A DNA stretch of 64,000 nucleotides from Utricularia gibba (GCA_002189035.1 NEEC01000012.1:1612001-1676000), one strand, 5' to 3'; counted from the first letter of the stretch, positions 25,333 through 40,363 are shown. Translations and numbers: made by a program. The notes: a model not told the origin generated them from the letters alone.

Positions 25333-28165
25333 TTATAAGGACTTGGAGAAGCCCAATCCAGCATAATCAGTAGCTGTGTAAGCTTCAAAAAGTTCTTTGA
25401 TTAAACCTCGTTTCCTTCTAGGATTGCAACCCATATCTTTGCAGAGTTCATCATTGTACCAAATATGAAAACCCGTAATGCAAGCTCTCCTATACTCATT
25501 ATTAATCGTATATTTCTTCATGCACTTTCCCCACTCTTCAATGTCATCTTCCATTTCCTTTATGCTAGGCAATGCAAACGCCCCATCCAGAAATGACACG
25601 AGCCATTTGGAGTTCATTTCGAATGTGTAGATGTTTGAAAGAGACTCTGAATAGCCAATGACCGCCATTTGCGGGATGCGCGGATGAATCATCTGTCTGC
25701 AACACACATCATAGACTTGCAAGTGTTTCAATGAGAAGTCCCATATATTACAAGCTCATGTTTATGTACAAGTACCTGTAGAGGGGCATCAGGGAAGTTG
25801 GAGACCGGCCAATGATGATGTCTTGGATACTTGAGCGCGAAAACATGTTCCTGAGCTTCTCGTTTCCTTTGTATCCTGTTGCGAAGATGACAACATCTGC
25901 TACCAATGGATGCTCGTTTTGTTCATCGAGTATCAAGCCCTCTTTACAAAATGAAATCCTCTTAGGCTTCTTGAGCACAATGCTTCCCTCTTCCACCTTG
26001 TCGTAGAAGTCCGCTGGTACCATCATGACCTTACCAGCGGAAACATGGAGGACAAATGATTCCTTTGGAACCATGTCGTACTTCTTCAATGGAAGCTTCC
26101 ATTTCAAATAGCTCTCCACGAACTTGGAAAACGCCCACCTCTACAAAAGGAGAGGAGAACATAAGTTGAACCTCTGTCATTCCTTATGCGGATCAAACTT
26201 TTAACGTACCATGGGACTCAGCAGTGTAGCCAAGAGACTGTAAAGGAGCCCTTCACGAGGCTTATGAATCAACATCTCAGTCATGCGACTGAAAAGAAGA
26301 GGACTTATATCAACTCCTGGTGGAAGCATGTCCGGCAGCATCCACGGAATAGTTCTCTGCACCATCGTGCACGGAAATTCGTTTCCTGGAAACCAAAACG
26401 GCAAAAACCCGACCAAAGCTCAATTCAGAATATCCCAACCTCAACCAATTTCAGAAAAACGCAATTCACAGACAAAAACACACACAGAGTCACCAATCCT
26501 CACCGTTCGCAAGTGCACACTCGTAAGCCACATCGACGGCTGATTTATTACTGCCGATGACGACGACTCGCTTCCCTTTGATGAGTTCCAATGCGGCAGC
26601 GTTGTCCATCGCGGAGTAGTCCATGGAATGCAGGACTTTCCCGGAGAATATCTCCGGTCCACGGGCATCCGGGAAGTCTGGTATATTCGGTAGGCCGCTG
26701 AACTTTCCGATACAGAGGACGAGGAATTCCGCTTCGTACTCCTACGGCACGGCACAATCGCAATTTTTTGTACAAAATCTTAAATCAATAATTTTTTATA
26801 AGTTTTTTGATAATTGTTTATAAATAATCATTTAAATATATTTGGTTTCCATATTAACCAGCTCGTTACGTTACATCACCATATATCTATGTTTTAAAAT
26901 CACGAAGTCAAATCGATTGGGGTACTTTGGTACATTCAATTTTTTTAGCCTAATTAAAACAATTCATTTCAATAGTAAATTAATTTTAAAAAACAAATCA
27001 ATTAAATAATATAACAATGTCATGCAATTACATTTATAATTTATGTTCCGGATTCAATGTTCTATTTTTGTTGTTCTTTCGTATTTCAATTTAATTTCCC
27101 ATATCATGAGTCTATTTAAATTATTTTTTAGCTTATTGAAAGTAACGTATTTGGATATTTTTTTGTATTGAAATCGATTATTTGTAGAAATATTCTTGAT
27201 TAATATAAGATAAAAATTATGTAAATGTTAAAAAAAAATTAAAATGATATATTTTTTAACAAGTTAAATTCAAGTTTGACTAACGTAGGGGAATAATTTG
27301 ATTTAAAACATACCTACACGTAGCATATGGTTGATGGGATGAATTATAATATATTTATTTCATAGTTTAAGTATATCTAATATTATATTGATTTTTCTAA
27401 TTTCATGTACATAGAGTTTATTTAAAATCATATGTCTTTTTATTTTACTTAATACTGCTTAATCCCAATTATAATTTCCATAACTATTTAAAAAATTAAT
27501 CCATCTACATCAATAATATTTAATTCCAAATAAAATAAACTGCTTTTATCTCATTACTATTATACCTTTGTGTTATTACTATTTTAGATGATGACTAAAC
27601 TATGGTTAAATTTCATAGTTAAAGAATATAATATAATGTTCACGGTGGATTTGATTAACTGACTTTGAAATATACGTATACCGATGCATTAAATAAAAAA
27701 GTTAGGAGCGGTTAATAAAACGGACCTCGGTGGATTTAGATAGGGTGTCAAGGACCTGGAGCTTCCACTTGCCTTTAGATCCAAACGCCTTCCCGCTCCC
27801 TCCCCACAATTCCCATGCCTCCATTTCCTCTTCGCCTTCCCCCACGTAATCCACGCTCCTCACTTTACTGTTGAACTTGATGTACCGCGTCAAATCAAAA
27901 TGCTTGGCGTAGGAATTGAGATACTCGAGCACTTGATCCGCCGGAGGAAACATCTCGTCGGCGTCGGGAGACGGCCAATCGAAATCGGAAAACTTGAAGT
28001 AGCGTTTACGGTGCTGGAGCCGAGTCGTTTCCATCGTGTGATTCCATACCCCGCCAACTTGCCCGCGGCTTCGAAGACCACGGGATTGAAGCCAGCGGCG
28101 GCGGCATGCTTGCACGCCAGGAGGCCGGCCATTCCGGCGCCGACGATCGCGACTCTCTTCTGCAT
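25333..28165 (-). pseudogene. FMO1-like flavin monooxygenase, copy 3 (1-nt deletion)
   Basis: Third tandem member. Exons on the minus strand: 28165-27726, 26741-26504, 26385-26210, 26140-25776, 25696-25333. Exon 1 is 440 nt against 441 in both other copies: CCC at 28062-28064 stands where copies 1 and 2 have CCCC, shifting the frame after FEAAG, just downstream of the GAGMAG motif. Everything after that (VGGVW..., [26 protein letters not shown]) is open and in phase, so this is the only lesion. The exon 1 donor is GTCCGT instead of GTACGT. An upstream ATG at 28202 lies in the frame of the downstream part and would give a 159-codon exon 1 lacking the FAD motif. It is either a very young pseudogene, an altered gene or a consensus error. 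Confidence 0.85.
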
Positions 28166-28544
28166 TTTGACTTTTTATGTCGTGAAGCTGCTTGATCGGC
28201 ATTTGGCGATCATGGAAACTTCTGTATATAATCTATTTTTAGGAAAGAAGTCAACCCATTTTTGAAAGTTGAAAACGATTGATTGGATTGCAAATTATTT
28301 AAATAATATAAAAAATTATTTTCTAAAAAATAATAAACAACTAATTCCATTTATGGAACAGAGCAAGTCTGTGATGAGCCTTGCTTCTTGGCCCAACTAC
28401 TTAAACGTATGGGCTACCCGTTGTGGCGTGCTTCTACGAGGCCCACATTAAAGGAACGAATTCATCTTGCCGGAGTTCGTCGCGTAGGGAAACAAGTCAG
28501 CGATTCCTTTGCGCTGATGCGGTGAAGCCAATTGAGAGGATCGA
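28166..28544. promoter_or_regulatory. Divergent promoter between FMO copy 3 and MIP3
   Basis: Only 379 bp separate the FMO copy 3 start (minus) from the MIP3 start (plus). The region is homologous to 16500-16904 and must hold both 5' regions. TTATATAC on the minus strand near 28224-28231 is a candidate TATA for the FMO. Confidence 0.5.
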
Positions 28545-31500
28545 ATGGCGACGGTTGATGTAATCAAATGTTGCCTAGAATCTATTCGACAGGTGAGTTG
28601 AGATTTTTCTTTTGTTTTGGTTTGCTTTCTGCTGACTACTTCCTTTCTGTATTCCCCTTTCTCTCTGGTAATGTTGTTGGTTTTTTTCTGCTTCCTCGGT
28701 TTTGCAGATATCGGATCACATTGATGACGCAGTAATTTATTTGGATGCGGGAAGTACGGAAGCTTTCCAAATAATTGGGGCTTACCCTTTGTTTCTGGAG
28801 CTTGGTGCTCGAGCTGTTGCTAGCTTGGAGAGCATGTCGGCTCTTGATAAAGTGAAACATTTATGGTGCCATTTGATTCATTGATTTTGTTTTTATTTTG
28901 AAATTTTTATGTGAGCTTTAGTGATGCTTTGGCTGAAAATTGTTCATCTCTTGCATTGTTTCCTGTGATTTCTTATGGCTGTTGCCCTCTAGGTGGTTGG
29001 CTGGGGAAGCAATCCTGGTCATGTGACGAAGATCGTTGTGTTCACATCACGTTTTCTGAGTGATGCACATAAATATATTTTACGCTGCCTGAATATGCTT
29101 CAAAGTGTTATAAATTGCGTTGTATACACATCGGTTTCAGAGGTGTGTAATTTTTCTTTTTAATCCATATTCTTCTTGTGTTTAGTATTTTTGTGCCGTT
29201 TTAATTCTATCTAAAAGTTAACTGTTTGGATCATTAGGTGGCACATTCCGCATATCCTGAATCTCCTCTAGGCCCAGATGCTTTCCATGAATATGAAACA
29301 TTGCTGAAGCAAGATTATGAAGAGATCTTAAAGAAACAAGAAACAGAGTGCAGTACGCTTGGACATAGCAATATTAGGCCAGATGAAAGTAATGCTACTG
29401 ATGAAGAAGGATGGTCTCATTTAACTTCCTTTGAGGAGGATATTTCTGTATATGATGGGCTTTCAAGCAAAAATGTACGCCAAGAAGATAATGTTGCCTC
29501 GGGTGGAATTGTTCGATCTGACTTGATGATCTCAGTACATCATTTCCCTTTGCTAATATGCCCATTTTCACCAAGAGTCTTTGTATTGCCTTCAGAAGGA
29601 TCCATTGCTGAAGCGAGCTTATCTACAGAGAATGAGAATTCAGTAAGCTCTGGTTTGCCCCGTTAAGCACTGGGAAACCTGCTGATGCTGAAGACATCCC
29701 CGCAGCAACTCTCATTGCTCAGTTCCTTTACCATTTGGCCTTAAAGGTGAACATTTTTTTCTTCTGCTATATTGCTTATTGAAGACTTGTTTCAAGTTAT
29801 GTATACATAATCGATGTTTGGGGGATCAACTTTTAGATTTTATTGAAGATGGATGGCAACATTGAATTGGCTGCAAGATATTATTACACAACTAAATTCA
29901 TATCGTTCGAAATTTAGAATTATATACTGAGTCTTCTTGAAATTATCCCACTTTGGCAATGGATGTTTGAGAGAATCCGCTGCGTCTGTCAAGTGGTGCT
30001 AATTTTTTTCTATAAATGATTGCAGATGGATCTGAAACTTGAAGTATTTTCATTGGGTGACATGTCAAAGCATATAGGAAAGCTTTTGACAGAGATGTCT
30101 AGCCTCTATGATGTTGCTAGGCGCAAACGATCAGCTGGGCTTTTAATTGTTGATCGTACACTTGATCTTGTGACACCCTGCTGTCATGGGGACTCTTTGC
30201 TGGATCGAATGCTTTCAACAATTCCTCGTAGGCAACGTAAAGCCACCGCCAATCAACTGAAAGGCTCTAAAAGCCTTCCTAAAACTGGTTCTGTTAAGCT
30301 GGAGCCTTCTCCTATTTCTGTCAAGATTCCTCTTGAAAGTGTTATCTCGCAAGATGACTCGAAAAATGATATTAGGTTGCTGAAGAACATAGAAGCATTC
30401 ATGCGTGGCTTGAATTCTATGGGCTCTGATTCTGGAAATGCTAAAATGAAAGTCACAGGTCATCTAAATGGTGAGGAGCTCTCCTTCTCTGATGAATTGA
30501 GTGGGACTTTGGTCTGTACTGATAACTTTCGTGGTGCTCCCTACTTGGAAGCTATAATGGAACGCAGAACAAAAGATGCAGTTATGCTAATAAAGAAATG
30601 GCTCCAAGAATGCTTACGTCATGAAAAAATCTCACTTGATGTGAGAGTGCGCCCTGGTTTCCCATCCAAGTCTGAGTTACTATCTCTGGTTAGGTATCTT
30701 GCCAAAAGGCAGTCCGCTATAATGAAATACAAAGGACTTATACAGTTAGCATCTGCGACGACATGCATTTTGGATGATGCATATTCAACTAAATGGGATG
30801 GTTTTATTAGTGCCGAGAAGATTCTGCATGTTAATGCTGCAGATTCAAGCCAGAGTCTTTCTTCTCAAATTAGCGATTTCATGAATAAGACTGCCATAGC
30901 AGCCTCGCTAGCGCAGAAGCAAGGTAAGTCTCAGGGAATTTTTACACTTGAGGATGTTCTGCTCTTGACAGTTGTTGGATACATGTTGGCTGGCGAAAGC
31001 TTCCCAAACTCAGGATCTGATGGTCCATTCTCGTGGCAAGAGGAGCATTTCATGAAAGAAGCATTAATGGATGCAGTTCTTGAGAATCCCACCATATCAA
31101 AGTTAAAGTTTCTTCATGGTATCTCTGAAGAGCTTCAATCCAAATTGGATAAATCACAATCGGATGAGAAGAAAGTCCTATCTAATCGCTTGGATTCGGA
31201 CTTTGATGATGATCAATGGGGTGATTGGGGTGATGAAGATGATGTAAAAGATGCCAAGAAAGATCAAGTATTTGGGGATATGCAGCTGAAACTTGAGCTA
31301 AGAGACAGAGTTGATAATCTTTTCAAGTTTTTTCATAAGCTGTCTAGGATCAAAAGGAATGCTGCACCCAAAGACCCGTTCGAGTCTACATGGAACAACG
31401 ATTCATATTCCAGCAAGGGATTGCTTAGCAAACTCTTGACAAATATTCTAGACAAACATGCTCTTCCCGGACTAGAGTATCATTCCTCTACAGTCGGACG

Positions 31501-31902
31501 CCTTTTCAAGAGTGGATTTGGAAGACTAGGTCTAGGCCAGGTATTTCATTGTGAAAAACATTATGTTTATTATGACTTGGGACATGGGTAATCTTTCCTC
31601 ATCTCTGTATACTATAGGCGAAACCAAATCTTGCTGATCTGAACGTTATACTGATCTTTGTTATCGGAGGCATCAACGGAACTGAGGTACATCCATTCTC
31701 CTCCTCATCTAGTCCATTCGTATATTCGATCATTCTATAAATCTAAATGTAAACATCGTGTTGAAATTCGCAGGTCCAGGAAGCCATGGAGGCGGTAGCA
31801 GCAAGCAGCAGGCCTGATATTGATCTGATCCTCGGTGGCACAACATTTCTAACGCCAAGCGACATGCGTGAACTCCTCTTGGGTGATTTTTGTCATATTT
31901 GA
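28545..31902 (+). CDS. MIP3: MIP3, Sec1/Munc18-like ER tethering protein
   Basis: Homologue of Arabidopsis MAG2-INTERACTING PROTEIN 3, a Sec1-family protein (SCFD2 type). It acts with MAG2, MIP1 and MIP2 in a Dsl1-like complex for Golgi-to-ER transport of storage proteins. Exons: 28545-28592, 28708-28851, 28993-29142, 29238-29746, 30026-31540, 31618-31686, 31774-31902; about 854 aa if the frame is restored. Matching landmarks are SIRQISDHIDDAVIYLDAGS, FVLPSEGS, GLLIVDRTLDLVTP, the acidic QWGDWGDEDD segment, IFVIGGINGTE and the C-terminal LILGGTTFLTPSDM. Exon 4 is 509 nt and hits a TAA at 29664; adding one C to the CCCC at 29658-29661 restores PLSTGKPADAED...FLYHLALK. The frameshift sits in an otherwise perfect gene, so a consensus error is the likeliest explanation. 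It is divergent from FMO copy 3. Confidence 0.92.
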
Positions 31903-33131
31903 GACAACCAAGCAAGCAATCAACCAACCCCATTTGGAAAGCACAGTAAGCTTTCTGGGTTCCTGCAGTTTCACAAGTAAGTTTTGGCCTCCTAACTGCA
32001 GTGGCTTGCCTGTGTGTTGTAATGGGAGGGCATCCACGATGGCCCCTCTCAATGCCCCTTGTAGCATATTGCATCCATCTCGGATTCACCCACCCCAAGA
32101 GAGTTGCAGAAGAAGGGTTTCATTCGCTGTCACTTGTACCTGTGGAATACACAGAATTCAATCTTCTGGTGCAAGTAGAAGGCAAAGGACAAAAAGAAAG
32201 CTGGAACCGAGCTGTTGAGTGCTCCAGGTCAACGCCATTCCGTGTGAGAGGACTCGGTCGTATGAGTTGGTTGGGTTCCCGAATTGGGGGGGGGGGAGGG
32301 GGGGGGGGATGTCGATTGTCTCTTGTGTGTGAGTATTGACTTTCCGTGTTCTGAGCTTTTTCGAACCATTACAATGGACAGGTGGGGGATGGCTTCATCA
32401 AATAGTATTAAATAATAATCAGAAACTACATATGTTTGATTGTAAAGTGAAACATAAAGTATTATAAATTGTTATTTGAAAGAATTGTAAAGGTTATTTT
32501 ATATATTGTATTTTGGGTCATTTGGAGTCGAAAAAAAGAGTGAATATTCATTATCGAGCTACCAATAAAGATATAATTTATGAACTTTTATTGAATATAA
32601 ATACGAAAAACTAATATAATTGATGATTTAAATTAATGTTAACAAAAATTAGATAATATTTGAATTTGTTATAAACAATTAAATATTTTTAATCATTTTA
32701 CCGTCATAAAATTATAATTTTTGACATTTTCTAGTTCATCCATGTTATTTAACCTAAATAATCGATATTTTAAAATTATTAAAAAATCATAAACCGTATA
32801 CATAAATGATTAGTGGTTTGAACAGTTTAATTATGATTCAAATCTTTGATTATATCATTATTAAATTAAGTGTTACTCTAATTCATTTTTTTCTATTTTA
32901 AAACGATTTTAATTTAATCAAACTACTATTTTGAAAATACACTACATAACTCACTCAATTTTCTCTTACTTATTCTAAACAGCTAACTCAATGTGTACAT
33001 TGCCTCCAAATTCCTCCACAATTCAACGCGGTTTCTAATTTTCATGTCACCCCCCTTGCTGGCTGACTTGATCATCTTCCCGCAGCAGCAAAGTTTGAAT
33101 CTTGTTCTCACATGCAATGGGAATTCCTCTG
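31903..33131. other. 3' flank of MIP3 and AT-rich spacer with G tract
   Basis: Mixed-composition sequence to about 32340 is probably MIP3 3' UTR and flank; frames there show no family match. A G11-A-G11 tract occupies 32286-32308. From 32400 to 33000 the sequence is AT-rich and empty. Confidence 0.4.
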
Positions 33132-33139
33132 TATAAATA
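33132..33139 (+). promoter_or_regulatory. TATA box of peroxidase gene
   Basis: TATAAATA lies 69 bp upstream of the peroxidase start codon, the expected spacing for a plant core promoter with a short leader. Confidence 0.7.
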
Positions 33140-33200
33140 AGTGATTCATGGGGAGCAGAAACTCCATGCAAACCAAACACACAGAACCTGAGCTACGGTC

Positions 33201-34329
<1,129 letters not shown>

Positions 34330-34649
34330 TACCTGTTTCAGAAACACCCAAAATACTCCTTCTCTGTAATGAAAGTTGTTCTATTGCAGTAATATTGAGA
34401 CAACATGTTCGAAAAAAAAACAAAAATGAGTACGACAGATAGATATGGACACCAACGCAAGAAAGCAACTGATGATATTTCTGACAAAACAAGTTGTGAC
34501 CTCACGTTGCACAGGCCCTATCAGTATAACACAAGTTTCGGACGTTCACTTCCCACTGAACTGCCGTTCTGAATGCAGCTGCCTGAGTTTCCAAGGTTCA
34601 CGGGAGTGAAAAAAAGATCATTTTAAGATGAAGCGCAGTGAACATGTAC
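34330..34649. other. Convergent 3' flanks of peroxidase and RABA1
   Basis: The 320 bp between two convergent stop codons must hold both 3' UTRs, with AATGAAA near 34368 as a possible plus-strand polyadenylation signal. Nothing else is seen. Confidence 0.45.
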
Positions 34650-35960
<1,311 letters not shown>

Positions 35961-38900
35961 AGACAATTGAAAGATATCGAAATTCTAAAGTTATTCTATT
36001 ATATTTTATTTGACTTTTATTTATCTACATGTGATAGACACATAGGTGTTGGGTGGCATAAGACCCATCACTGTAAAGTTTTGCTATAACATTTTCTTTC
36101 TTGTTGTTCACTAAATCACTTTAGGATTTTCCTACTCTTCTAGGGTACGACACTTGGTATTTGCTCTCTATCGGTTATTTATCTTAGTTTTATGTTATCA
36201 TGGTATCAGAGTATATGAAACTCATATTTGTGACTTGTTTATTGCAAATTTGAAGTTCTCTCTTTGTGATTTTTGGTTCAACTTTTGTTGTCTGTCATTA
36301 TTAATATGGAAATTTGGTATAATCCATATGCTCTATATGAGTTCCCAAGTTTCATGCATCTAATTACAATGAATAGTTAGTGTTAATGAAAGCATATTTA
36401 TAAAGGAAGAAGTTGTGGTTTCTGTTGAAAGATGACCATCAAGAGTGGAGTGAACCCTTTGATGATGCACCAGCCATAGAACAAAAAAATGGAAAATTTA
36501 TATAGAGAATCAAAACACTGCAATAATGATTTTACATCTATTAGTGACAAGAGCACAAGATATCAAAGAATTTCAAACTATACTTTCCCTCAAGAAATAT
36601 GGAACAAGCCGAAAGTGTAGAGTGCAAGTGATGATCATATGTGAAAGATTCATGCAATGGTAAAACTAGCTGAATTTGAAAGAGACAAAATGAAGATGAA
36701 TCAGATCTTACATGAATAATATGATAGAACAATAATGCTAGTAAATGAATTACATGCTCTTGGTGAATATCTTACCGATGAGAAAGAAAATTATTACAAG
36801 ACAATGATGAGTCTTCCTACAAAGTTTGAAGTTAAGCTATGTAGTTTGGAATAAGAAGAAGTGATTAAGAAATCTTTGAAAATTATGGAAAAGAAAACAT
36901 TTTTGCAATTTATTAAATCATTGCAAACATCTAAACTCTAAACAGAGAATAGCCATGAAGGAAGAAAATGATGAATTTCATGAAAATTCTGAAATTGCTT
37001 GTGTGAGTAAGAATGTTGGAACATCAACCAATATTTTAAAAGACAAATAAATCTTAGAGCTTCACACATATGAAAACGATGCAACTATAGTTTGCAAATT
37101 GTGTGGTAAACGTAATCATAAGAATGTTAAATGAAACACAAGAGAATGCATGTATGCATTGTGGAAAAGGTATCACAATACTTGCTGGGATATTGCAGGG
37201 GGAGAATCTAACAATATACTTGAGGAGCTTAACATTGGAAATATTGATATTGATGAGATTGACAATACTTTGCCTCTTAATGCTTGTCGTAATGAATTTA
37301 TTGAGGATGAGCAACGTCATGTGTCAGTTGGTAGGGAAAGAACATTGTCTAATCTATATGATGATGTTTAACTTATGAGGTATTATCTTATTTTGCTACT
37401 TTGAAGCTATGAAGAAAGAGAAATGACAGATAAATATGGATTTGAAATGGAATCAATAGAAGAAAATGACACCTAGAAATTGATACCACTCTCATCAGGT
37501 AACACTTCCAAAATCTTGGATTTATAGATAAAAATTCAATGCGAATGGAACATTGAATAGAGATAAATCAGATTAGCAAAAGGGTATGCCCAAATTAAAT
37601 GTATAAACTATCAGAAAATTTTTACTCCATTTGCTTGACTAGACACAATAAAATTGATGTTAGATTTATCTAAACTAAAAAGATGTAAGTGAATCTTAAA
37701 TGAAGAAGTGTATGTTGATGTCTATCAACATGACACTTCTAGAAGAAACGAATAAATTACTAAGTGTAAAATTAAAAATGAAAGATTTAGAACTTGCACA
37801 CTTCTATCTTCATATGGAAATCATGCAAGAACCTAGAGTTGGAACCTTCATATCATAAAGGAAATATATTTCGGAGATATTTGAGAAATTTGGATCGTAG
37901 GAAGCAAATAGAACTTGAACACCATATGAGTGTAAGTCTGATAAACGGGAATTTTTCTAATATCATTGTAAATAAAAATAGAAAATCCGTATCAAATAAA
38001 TTTATAATCCCTAATCTACACAAAATACAAATTTGGAAAACTTGTACAGTGGTTATCGGGGTCGATCACGAAAAGCTTGTGCTTGCTAAGTATTTTAGAA
38101 GATGCAAGATTTCAGATAACAATAGGTCTTACTCTAAGCTCGGACTAACAGCGATAAATAAGTTCAGTAAAAAAAGTAGGTAAGCAATATCAGGTTTCTA
38201 CGTTAAGGTAACAGGTACTGGTTTTGACTCAGACTAATACGAGAACACCTTAAGTATCTGCGCGTGGTGTTATGCTAAGCTTCCTAATTTAATTTATTAT
38301 CTTCCTACACTCACAACTTCAAATAACCTAGGTCTACCCAGATCATTCATCATATTTTTGGCTTAAGTTAATCCCCAATATCATAACCAACATTGCAATT
38401 AGGTCTACCCGCATGCAAGGTATATAGAACTAGGTCTACCTGGTTCTACTGGTTCCACCCTGGACTAACACCGACTGCCTCCGTCTTGGTTTGTTGGTCT
38501 ACCTCTAAACCAAGCTTCTAAATTGTGAAACTACTTGCTCCCTTCCTTAGGTCTACCCATGGTTTATTAGGAACAAGAGTTAAGGAAGACAACTAAATTT
38601 CATCATCAACCTAAGCAATCACCACCCACCTCTCCTTAAGGCATCTCTAAGACTCTAGCCACTCATGCTTTGGAAATAAAACACAATTTCATTCATATAA
38701 GTTGGACAAAATGGAAGAAACATTGTAAACAAGTAAAATGCAGAAAGTCGAAATGTTCAGAAAACTAGAAAGTAGATAAAGATTGTTCTTCCGCCCGTTA
38801 ACTACTGTTCGTAGCCCGGAACAGTAGCGCTGGACTGGGCTCTGACACTATTCTTGATGATGGAGGCGTTTCTTTCCCCTTCTGGTTGGTGTTTCTCCCG

Positions 38901-40363
38901 TTGGGGAAGAAGACCCCTGTCGTCCCCCTCTCTCTGTGTTCTTTCGCGCTCTCCCTTTTTTCCGAATTAATTTCCTTTTCTTTTGCTTCACTCCATTGCA
39001 CTGTTTCTGACTGCCAGCATTGTTCCTGACCTGAACTTGCAAACTGTGGTGGCAGCAGAACAATGCTCTTTGTACTTCCCCGGATTTTGCGCCCTTCTTT
39101 GCTTGTTTTACACGCTTGCCAGTCTGATTTTCGGCTCATCTCCCTATTGAACTTATTGAAACATCAGTAACAAGAGTTGTGGACTAAATCAAAGGATTTA
39201 GTCCACTTTTCAACATAATCACGTAGGATTAACATAAACACCCTAAAGCATGAAAAACCACATTTATCTAACCTAAACCATAGTAAAATATAACTATTTT
39301 GCATTATGAATTTTAGAAAAAAATGTGTGTTATCAAAGTCAGTACTAAATTTAGATATGGAAGGTGAAGATGCAAACTCGATATTGAAGGTGAAGATGCT
39401 GTCTCCACTTTACATAAAAGCATTGTTGGATGTATGTTGCATCTATCACATACCAAATCTGATATGAGCTACATCTCTATCATATTATCTTGTTTTCTAA
39501 AGGCTTCTAAACAAGCCATATGGCGGCAAGAAAAAGAGCCTTGAGGTATTTGAAGAAAACCTTGAATCTTGATATGTTTTTTTTTTTTTTTATGCGTAGC
39601 ATGAACAAGAGATTCCCACATTATCTTGATACACTGACAGTGACTCCGCAAATTAAGAGGATGAAGGAAGTACATCAAGATATATTTGTGATTTGAGTGG
39701 TAGATTTTTCTCTTGATGTTCAAAAAACAGCTTGTAGTGGCTCATTCCACTATTGAGACTGAGTACATAGTAGCAAATTTTGTAACAAATCATTGTGTGT
39801 GACTACGACAATTGCTTCATGAGGTTAACTGTGATTAAAGTGAAGCCATTGTTCAGTTTATTGATAACAAGCCACTGATTTCAATAGAAAATGATCTAAT
39901 ACAATTCAGCAAGGTGAATTACATGAATGTGTGCTTTCATGCTTTTAGAGAAAATGTGAAAATGAAGAACATCTACCTAAAGTACATGGAATCAACAAAA
40001 CAATTGGTTAATATCTTCACAAAGTCATTTGGAAGAGTTATGTTCAAAGGGCTTAGAGATAAATTAGATGTTAAACAATTGGAAGACTTTGAAAGAATGA
40101 TCCATTCCACCAATAGAGGGAGCATTAGAGTTAGGTGGAAATCATGACAATTGAAAGATTTATGAAGTTATTATGTTATATTTTTTTTTACTTTTGTTTA
40201 TTTACACATAATAAACATGTGGATGTAAGGTGGCATAAAATCTATCACTTTAAAACATTAAACTTTTCAGTTTTTTGTTGTTTGATGAATAACTTTGGGG
40301 TTTTCCCACTCTTCTAGGGTATTCAGTATCAGCTATTTATTTTATTGTTATGTTAATTTATCA
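35961..40363 (+). mobile_element. Degenerate Ty1/copia element with both LTRs
   Basis: The 5' LTR (about 35961-36200) and 3' LTR (about 40145-40363) share GACAATTGAAAGAT, GGTGGCATAA, TTTTCCCACTCTTCTAGGGTA-like and CTATTTATTTTATTGTTATG-like sequence. A tRNA-iMet primer-binding site TGGTATCAGAG lies at 36201-36211. Internal homology runs in copia order: gag UBN2 region (36640-36850), CCHC-like knuckle CKLCGKRNHK..C (about 37094-37140), reverse-transcriptase fragments with many stops (37490-37920), and RNase H/C-terminal fragments (39380-40080, including YMESTKQLVNIFTKS). Integrase is missing. LTR divergence and many stops make it old and inactive. It is split by a solo LTR. Confidence 0.85.
37939..39335. 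mobile_element. Nested solo LTR, 1.4 kb, TSD AAGTC
   Basis: The 1,397-bp segment starts TGATAAACGGG and ends TGTGTTATCA, so the ends are inverted TGATAA/TTATCA. AAGTC flanks it on both sides (37934-37938 and 39336-39340). Copia reverse-transcriptase/RNase H homology stops at the left edge and resumes at the right. There is no primer-binding site or polyprotein inside, so it is a solo LTR. Length and terminal sequence suggest a Ty3/gypsy LTR, which is an inference. A series of AGGTCTACC motifs occurs at 38330-38570. Confidence 0.88.

Larger units (their letters stand above)
24287..29145. repeat. Segmental duplication, block B
   Basis: Counterpart of 13115-17610. It holds FMO copy 3, the divergent promoter and the start of MIP3, and here MIP3 continues uninterrupted to its stop at 31902. 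Block B therefore retains the complete MIP3 end, and block A is the truncated copy. Confidence 0.85.
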
